Positions 24,901 through 34,500 of a stretch of 64,000 nucleotides of DNA are shown in pieces; positions within the stretch are counted from its first letter, which is position 1, and each line of letters opens with the position of its first letter. A program made the translations under genes and the position numbers. The stretch is from positions 17,366,747-17,430,746 of the forward strand of contig NC_134883.1 of the NCBI RefSeq assembly GCF_041734735.1, in the 5' to 3' direction. The stretch comes from Babylonia areolata. Lineage: Eukaryota > Mollusca > Gastropoda > Neogastropoda > Buccinidae. The notes beneath the pieces were generated by a model. The model worked only from the letters and a program-made list of their open reading frames with translations, was not told the origin of the DNA and did no database searches.

Positions 24901-27900
24901 TGTGTGTGTACAGCCGAGGAGCCCAGAGGTGTGCCTGTGGCATGTGGGTGCAACAAACACTGGTGTCTCCACTGTGGGTGTGACGCTCACTGGCCCCTCA
25001 CATGTGCCCAGCTCAGGACCTACACCAACATGCTGCGTCAGAATGGTGTGTACTGCTTACCTCCCCCTGCAAAGAGAGGAACGGATAGATCAGATTGATT
25101 AGTTTTCCTGCCCCATCATCTGCACCGTTTATCCTACACCTCTCATTTGGTGTTTCCCATACACACCCACACCCAGGTTTGTCTGCTGCAGTTTCAGCAT
25201 CAGCGGTCCACAGAGAACTTTTCATAGGTAGGTCGCCAGGAGGCCACACACCAGAGGTGACCGTGCATTGCCACTGAGTTACTTTTTGGTGTTCAGTAGT
25301 GCTGGTTTTGAGTCATCGCCTACAGAGCACTCTACTGATGACAAAATGATTCATAGATATTTATATTCTTCTGTTGTTTGCATTATGTCGTCCCCACAGT
25401 AAACATATATTGGTATTTTAGGCTCAGATTTTATAAGTTTTTTAACTTTAGTTTTTTCTCTCTGTTAATTCTTAATCATCAGTGATGACAGTTATGTTAA
25501 AAATCTGTAAATTCAGTTGTAATTGAGTTTCTCTTAAAGAAAGAATAACTGATCATGCATATCTGTGTCTGTGTGTACCTGTGTGTCTGTGTGTTCACAA
25601 AACATCTGCACTTACTCCATGTATATGGATAATGATAGATGTGTCTGTTGTGTGAGTGTGTTCTGTTGTTTTTAAGTTTTGTCATGTCTGATTTCTGTGT
25701 CTGTGTCAGCATGTGAGTCGTTCATGGCTTAATTCTTCTTCTTTTTAAGCATGTTATTGTTATAAGGTAGCAGTCTTGTACCTGTCATCTGTCAGTGCTG
25801 TCTGAAATCCCAAATGTATCTCAGATAGTCATAAGTGTATTGTATTATATTGTTCTGTATTTTATTACAGATTTCTTTGTGTGAAGTTTGGATAGAGCAT
25901 GTTGCCACAGTGAAGCGCATCCCTTTTCCCTTTTTGTCTGTCTGCAAGCGCATTTGTTTTACAATCAAAGTATACTTTTCTGCAGAATTGTGCCAGGGGC
26001 AACCCTCTTGTTGCTGATGATTCGTTAACATGCACCAAGTGATTGAATTTCAGTTTGAGTGGCAAGGACACTTGTCTAAGTAACATTGATGGTTTTGTCT
26101 GGTCTGCAGGGGATGAGGAAGGAGTGAAAACAACCTATGTGGAAATCAGTTCAGTGCAAGTGAAGCGCTGCCCTTTTTGCCGCTACCCCATGGAGAAGAA
26201 CGGAGGGGGCAGTTGCATGACCTGTGTGATGTGTCAGAACCAGTTCTGTTGGGTGTGCCTGGCCAACTGGGCGGAGCATGTCACGGGGACCTATCAGGGT
26301 TGTCATGCCAAACCTGAGGAGGTACTTCTTCTGCCTTTTCCTCCACCCTGTTTTATTTGTTCATCATATGACTTGTTAAAAAAAAATGTAGTGTCTCAAA
26401 AGTCTAGTTTAGTGTCTTGGTTTTATGCTTGGAACATAAGTCTTTCTGTTTATGGAGCATTTTTTACCCCATGCAAGCAGTATGTATCCCGCCCTCACCT
26501 GTGCACACCCTCTCTCTTTCTGTCTTAATTCTGTTTCTTTTTCAGAATTAATTTTTCATGGTTTGGATTTCCGAGATCCTTGGTACTGAAATCTTGTTTT
26601 GGAAATCATTTCTATCAGATAGATTTATATCAATCTTATACTGTTTATTCATTGCAGACTTCTTTTGAAGCAGCACTGCAGTAGGTTATTTCACATAAAC
26701 CCAAGCTAGGAGTTACTTTGTTTGGTTCAAGTCATGTTACTTTCTGACTTTGAGTGCTCCAGTTTGACAAACAGAATGAACATCATTGATTCAGATGGAA
26801 TTCTAATCGAAGCTACAAGAAGGCCAAAGACATACTTTGTTGTGTTGTATACTGTTTGATTTTGCATGTTATTATTTCAGCTGAACCTTTTCACCTGTGT
26901 TGTTTGTGTATTTTGATTGGCTTTAATATACCATTGACAGTTTTGGAGGAAGGTGGGAGAATGGTTAAGACATTCAGCTGCCAATATATGGTGTCTGTGA
27001 TGGTGTGGGTTCAAATCCCACTCTTGCCCTTTCTCCTAAGTTTGACTGGGAAATCAAACTGAGCATCGAGTCATTCAGATGAGATGATAAACCTAGGTCC
27101 CATGTGCAGCACGCGCTTGGCGCACTGAAAAAGAATCCATGGCAACAAAAGTGTTGTCCTCTGGCAAAATTCTGTAGAAGAAATCCACTCTTGATAGGTA
27201 CACAGATATTTTAGCATGCACTCAAGGCCTGACTAGCGCATTGGGCTATGCTGCTAGTCAGGCATCTGCCTAGTAGATGTAGTGTGGCATATATGGATTT
27301 GTCCAAACGCAATGTTCCCTGTGCTATGTTTCAGACGGTGTGATCAGTGATGTTCCCTGTGCTGTATTTCAGACAGTGATGTTCCCTGTGCTATGTTTCA
27401 GACGGTGTGATCAGTGATGTTCCCTGTGCTGTGTTTCAGACAGTGATGTTCCCTATGCTGTTTCAGACAGTATGATCAGTGATGTTCCCTGTGCTATGTT
27501 TCAGACAGTGATGTTCCCTGTGCTATGTTTCAGACAGTGATGTTCCCTGTGATATGTTTCAGACAGTGATGTTCCCAGTGCTGTGTTTCAGACAGTGATG
27601 TTCCCTGTGGCTATGTTTCAGATGTGTGATCAGTGATGTTCCCTGTGCTATGTTTCAGACAGTGATGTTCCCTGTGCTATGTTTCAGACAGTGATGTTCC
27701 CTGTGATATGTTTCAGACAGTGATGTTCCCAGTGCTGTGTTTCAGACAGTATGATCAATGATGTTCCCTGTGCTGTGTTTCAGACAGTGGGTGTTCCTTG
27801 TGCTGTGTTTCAGACAGTATGATCAGTGATGTTCTCTGTGCCATGTTTCAGACAGTGGGTGTTTCCTGTGCTGTGTTTCAGACAGTGTGATCAGTGAATG

Positions 27901-30900
27901 TTCCCTGTGCTGTGTTTCAGACAGTGATGTCCCTGTGATACGTTTCAGACAGTGATGTTCCCTGTGCTATGTTTCAGACAGTACGATCAGTGATGTTCCC
28001 TGTGCTGTGTTTCAGACAGTGATGTTCCCTGTGATACGTTTCAGACAGTGTGATCAGTGAGTTCCCAGTGCTGTGTTTCAGACAGTGTGATCAGTGAGTT
28101 CCCTGTGCTGTGTTTCAGACAGTGTGATCAGTGATGTCCCCTTTGCTATGTTTCAGACAGTATGATCAGTGATGTTCCCTGTGCTATGTTTCAGACAGTG
28201 TGATCAGTGAGTTCCCAGTGTTGTGTTTCAGACAGTGTGATCAGTGAGTTCCCTGTGCTGTGTTTCAGACAGTGTGATCAGTGATGTTCCCTGTGCTATG
28301 TTTCAGACAGTGTGATCAGTGAGTTCCCTGTGCTGTTTCAGACAGTGTGATCAGTGAGTTCCCTGTGCTGTTTCAGACAGTGTGATCAGTGAGTTCCCTG
28401 TGCTATGTTTCAGACAGTGTGATCAGTGATGTTCCCTGTGCTGTGTTTCAGACAGTGTGATCAGTGATGTTCCCTGTGCTATGTTTCAGACAGTATGATC
28501 AGTGATGTTACCTGTGATACATTTCAGACAGTGTGATCAGTGATGTTCCCTGTGCTGTTTCAGACAGTATGATCAGTGATGTTCCCTGTGCTATGTTTCA
28601 GACAGTGTGATCAGTGATGTTCCCTGTGATACGTTTCAGACAGTATGATCAGTGATGTTCCCTGTGCTATGTTTCAGACAGTATGATCAGTGATGTTCCC
28701 TGTGCTATGTTTCAGACAGTATGATCAGTGATGTTCCCTGTGCTGTGTTTCAGACAGTGTGATCAGTGATGTTCTCTGTGCTATGTTTCAGACAGTGTGA
28801 TCAGTGATGTTCCCTGTGCTATGTTTCAGACAGTATGATCAGTGATGTTCCCTGTGCTATGTTTCAGACAGTGGAGCTGGAGAACAGCCGGGTGTACCCC
28901 CTCCCCATCCAGTGTTACCAGACAGCTGTGTCCTTCCGCTACCTGTGGAAACAGCTGGACAGGGATCGGCACCGAACCATCACTACCTGCTGGGTATGCT
29001 GCTGTGTGTGGCTGTTGACCTGGTTATGTCCTGAGTTATCATGGGGACCAGGCTGTTGACTTGGTCATGTCCTGAGTTATCATGGGGACCAGACTGTTGA
29101 CCTGGTTATGTCCTGAGTTATGGGGACCAGGCTGTTGACCTGGTTATGTCCTGAGTTATCATGGGAACCAGACTGTTGACCTGGTTATGTCCTGAGTTAT
29201 GGGGACCAGGCTGTTGACCTGGTTATGTCCTGAGTTATGGGGACCAGGCTGTTGACCTGGTTATGTCCTGAGTTATCATGGGAACCAGACTGTTGACCTG
29301 GTTATGTCCTGAGTTATCATGGGGACCAGACTGTTGATCTGGTTATGTCCTGAGTTACAATGGGGACCTGGCAGTTGACCTGATTATGTCCTGAGTTATC
29401 ATGGGGACCAGACAGTTGACCTGGTCATGTCCTGAGTTATCTTGGGGACCAGACTGTTGACCTAGTCATGTCCTGAGTTATCATGGGGACCAGACAGTTG
29501 ACCTGGTCATGTCCTGAGTTATAATGGGGACCAGGCTGTTGACCTGGTCGTGTCCTGAGTTAACATGGGGACCAGGCTGTTGACCTTGTCATGTCCTGAG
29601 TTATCATGGGGACCAGACAGTTGACCTGGTCATGTCCTGAGTTATCATGGGGACCAGGCTGTTGACCTGGTCATGTCCTGAGTTATCATGGGGACCAGGC
29701 TGTTGACTTGGTCATGTCCTGAGTTATCATGGGGACCTGGCTGTTGACTTATGTCCCGAGTTATCATGGGGACCAGACAGTTGACCTGGTCATGTCCTGA
29801 GTTATCATGGGGACCAGGCTGTTGACTTGGTCTTGTCCTGAGTTATCATGGGGACCAGGCTGTTGACCTAGTCATGCAGGGATCAGGTTTGACATCGGTC
29901 ATCGGTCATTGACGCATTTAATTTTGAAATGACCTATTGTTTTTCAAGTTGCCAGGTCACATGACTTGTTTTTATGACCAGTCGGTCAACCAAAGTAACC
30001 ATCTCTCTCTCTCTCTCTCTCTCTCTTTAACGATCGCGATCGCTTTGTCGTCTGCTCCTACAGGAAATGACTATAAACTGGTTTATTAAAATACGGATCC
30101 GTGACGAAACGAAATCCGAAACGAATCTTTATCGCTGCCTTTCGCGAGCTTCGGCGAGAAGAATTGGCGTTCCCACTTTTGCATTAACCGAGTGCAGTTC
30201 CGGGAAAACTGAAAGTAGACTTCTGCTTTCAGTTTACAATCAGACCGGTCGACAACGGATATTTGACCTATTGATTTTCAAAATGACCTATTGATTTTAT
30301 GTTCTTCCGGTCATATGACCTATTGTCTATTGAACCCAACCTGATCTCTGGTCATGTCCTGAATTATCATGGGGACCAGGCTGTTGACGTGAGTTATCAT
30401 GGGGACCAGGCTGTTGACCACAGCCACATCCCTGAGTTATCATGGGGATGAGAGGGCAGGGAGTGGGAAGTGGGAGGGGTGTGTTCACAGAGCACTGCAG
30501 TGTGTAAACTGCAAAGCTGCAAATTTGCTTATTGGTTCAAATGTGTCAATGTTCAAATGTGTCAATGTTTTGTATGAATCTTGAATTTTTATGATCAATT
30601 TATATGCAGGCGAAGCTTTTAGAAATGAATCTGTCATAAGATTGTCATGTTGACTGAACCAGTGCTGTGTTCATAGTGTACATACATGGCATGTTGCAGG
30701 CTGTGTTCAGTGTACATACATGACATGTTGCAGGCTGTGTTCAGTGTACATACACGACATGTTGCAGGCTGTGTTCAGTGTACATACATGACGTGTTGCA
30801 GGCTGTGTTCAGTGTACATACACGACATGTTGCAGGCTGTGTTCAGTGTACATACATGACGTGTTGCAGGCTGTGTTCAGTGTACATACATGACATGTTG

Positions 30901-31489
30901 CAAGCTGTGTTCATTGTACATACATGACATGTTGCAGGCTGTGTTCAGTGTACATACATGACATGTTGCAGGCTGTGTTCAGTGTACATACATGACGTGT
31001 TGCAGGCTGTGTTCATTGTACATACATGACATGTTGCAGGTTGTGTTCAGTGTACATACATGACATGTTGCAGGCTGTGTTCAGTGTACATACATGACGT
31101 GTTGCAGGCTGTGTTCAGTGTTTATACATGATGTGTTGCAGGCTGTGTTCAGTGTACATACATGATATGTTGCAGGCTGTGTTCAGTGTACATACATGGT
31201 GTGTTGCAGGCTGTGTTCAGTGTACATACATGACATGTTGCAGGCTGTGTTCAGTGTACATACATGGTGTGTTTCAGGCTGTGTTCAGTGTACATATGTG
31301 ATATGTTGCAGGCTGTGTTCAGTGTACATACATGACGTGTTGCAGGCTGTGTTCAGTGTACATACATGACATGTTACAGGCTGTGTGGAGATGCATGGGA
31401 AGAAAGAGGGGTGCAGCACTGCATGATGACCCACCCAGCTGTGTTGAGGAGGCTGTCAGCTTTCTGAAGAAGGTCAGTCTGAGATGTTT

Positions 31490-31535
<46 letters not shown>

Positions 31536-34500
31536 TGCCTGATGGAGTTTCAAGTGGTGAAGCTGACTGGTTAACGGATTTAGATTTATCCCATAGTTGG
31601 ATAATTCTAGGGGATTTTAATGCACACCATGCCTTGTGGTTGGAAAAGAATTGTGAATTCACAAACAACAATGAATATCTAGAGAACACCATGGTTAATT
31701 CTAACTGAACTATATCAAATGATGGTTCAGTAACAAGAATCGCTGATGGGACAGATCAGCAAAATTCTTCAGTAGACATCTTTTTGGTGTTGACTGATAA
31801 AAATCCATACTGTGAATGGCAAGTTCTCAAAACACCACTGGGGAGTGACCACCTTCCAGTTGAAATGGTCTTATATGTAAAACATGAGATCATAATTAAA
31901 GATAATGTGGGGTTGAAGTATAATGAAAAGAAAGCAAGCTGGGATCTTTTTAGTAATATGTTGGCTTATTACCCTGCTGATCTAAATTTCAGTACTGATG
32001 TTACATCACAAGAAGATTTTGAAATTTGTTATGGGTCCTTAAGGAATGTTATTCTGAAGGCTGCTGATGATTCAGTTCCAAAAGTAAAATATATAACCAG
32101 TCCAAAACGGTCTGGTAATGCTTGGTGAAACATCTCATGTGAATGGCAGTCTATAAGAATACAGAAGCTTTCAAAAACTGGCATAGGTCTCAAAAAATAG
32201 AATCCAAAGAAAGACTATCAGAATTGCACAATGAGTATAAAAAGGCATATAGTTCCAGTAATAGAACAGTGGCTGCTGCCAAAAAGATGAACTACAAAAA
32301 TCTGATTAACGACTGTACCAGTGACCCGACTGCCTCTTCAAAACTGTGGAGAGAAATAAAGCAAATAAATGGTGTTTATAATCTTCCTGATCCTCCTTTG
32401 TATGAAAGTAATATTTTGTATAAAACTAGAGAAGAGAAAGCCGAGTTATTTGCTGATACATTTGCAAAAATGAGTCAGACAGAATACCTACCATCCTATG
32501 AGCAAAAGAGAAGGAAACAGTTTGAAGATATGAAATGCCCTTATGAAATGGTTAAGACTGATAGCAGTGCATCTTAAATTGATGCAGACCTAACAGTGGA
32601 TGATCTATACCGTGCTCTCAATGCTGTTAAGTCAGGGAAAGTTGCAACAGGCTCAGATCCAATATCGTACAGCATGATCAGACTTTTTCCAAATATCTTT
32701 TTGAAAAGAGCATTAGATTTTTTCAGATTTGCTGGGATTCTGGTATTCTTCCAGCTGACTGGAAGAAAGCAACCATAGTACCTATTCACAAACAGGGAAA
32801 GCCTAAATCTAACCCTTCCATTTACCAACCTGTTTCGTTAACACCCCATCTTGGGAAGGTTTTTGAGAGAATTTTGAAAGCTAGATGAGAACACTTTCTG
32901 GAGAAGAAAAGAATCTTACCTACTTTTCAGGCTGGTTTCAGAAGAGGTAGGGGTGTTACTGATATGTTGTCCATCTAACTTTTCATGTTGAGAAGGCACT
33001 CACAAAGCGTCACTCCACGGTCGCAACTTTCTTTGACATTCATAGAGAATGTGACTCTGTGTGGCACTGTAAATTGATTCATAAAGCAAATACAGTAGGG
33101 TTGGGAGGTTGTTTTCTTTGATTTCTTAAATCATTCTTATCCCAAAGGACATTTCAGGTGTGATTAAATGGTATATTAACAAGCTCAAGGTCCATCAATA
33201 TTGGTGTTCCCCAGGGAAGTGTGATTTCTCCCACTCTGTTTTCACTAATGCTATATGATATGAAAAATATCAACACCAATGGTGCTACATTAGTAGCTTA
33301 CGCAGATGACATTGCTCTTTGGAAGAATGTAAACTGTAATATTAAAAAAAAATAAAACAAAGTGAAGTAGAATGATTACACATTTTCAGGTTGCTAACAA
33401 CAACATTCTGGAATATATGAAAGAAAGTGGATTTCTCCTGTCAGCTGAAAAAACTGTTTTCGTCATATTTACTAAAAAGTGAGTGTGTGTTTGTGTATTT
33501 GTGTGTTTGTGTGTGTGTGTGTGCCGTGGAAGCTGCGATACGTAGACTAGAAATGAGTGTGTGGAGGAGCGGGGTAGAGGAGGTGCAAGGTAATGTGTGT
33601 GGTGTGTGTGTGTGTGTGTGTGTTGGAGCTCATGTACGTTTATATGTATTTGACTGTGCTTTCATATCTGTGAAACTGCATGTTTGGTGCATATCTGTTA
33701 TGCATGTGTGGGTGTTTGTGTGAATGTGTGTCTTCATGTTTTACATTTATTTGCTTATTTATCACCATTGTTGTCTTTTTCTTTTTTTATTATTTTTTTT
33801 TTTTTATTAGTATTATTATTATTATTACTACTACCTTTTTCTATATTTTTTTTTAATTTTTATTTTTTTATTTACTTATGTAAGCTTATCTATTATTTAT
33901 TCCCCCTTTTTTTTCTTTTTATTTTTCTCAAGGCCTGACTAAGCGCGTTGGGTTACGCTGCTGGTCAGGCATCTGCTTGGCAGATGTGGTGTAGCGTATA
34001 TGGTTTTGTCTGAACGCAGTGACGCCTCATTGAGCTACTGAAACTGAAACTGAAAACTAAAAAGTTGATTGAATTTGAAGGCAGGGAGGCTATTACAATC
34101 AAAGTAAATGACACTTATATATCCGAATAAACAGGTGAAATTTTGCTGTGTTATCTTCCATTATAAACTTTTTTTGACGAAACATATAAACTACCTTATT
34201 GAGAAGGCGAGGAAGAAAAAAGCTCTGTTATGTGTGCTTTCTGGAATCCCTGTTATAAATTGTGGCAGTAATCTAATCAGTGCTGCAGTGGGACTAGTCC
34301 GCTCAATTGTATCATATGGTCAGGAAGTCTGTTTCACTGCTTCAAACTCTGATCTTCAGTGTTGGTGTATTACAGGATGTGTGTCTGTGTGCAGGGTACA
34401 TGTTGGTGTATTATAGGATGTGTGTGTCTGTGTGCAGGGCTAGGTGTTGGTGTATCACAGGATGTGTGTGTCTGTGTGCAGGGCTAGGTGTTGGTGTATC

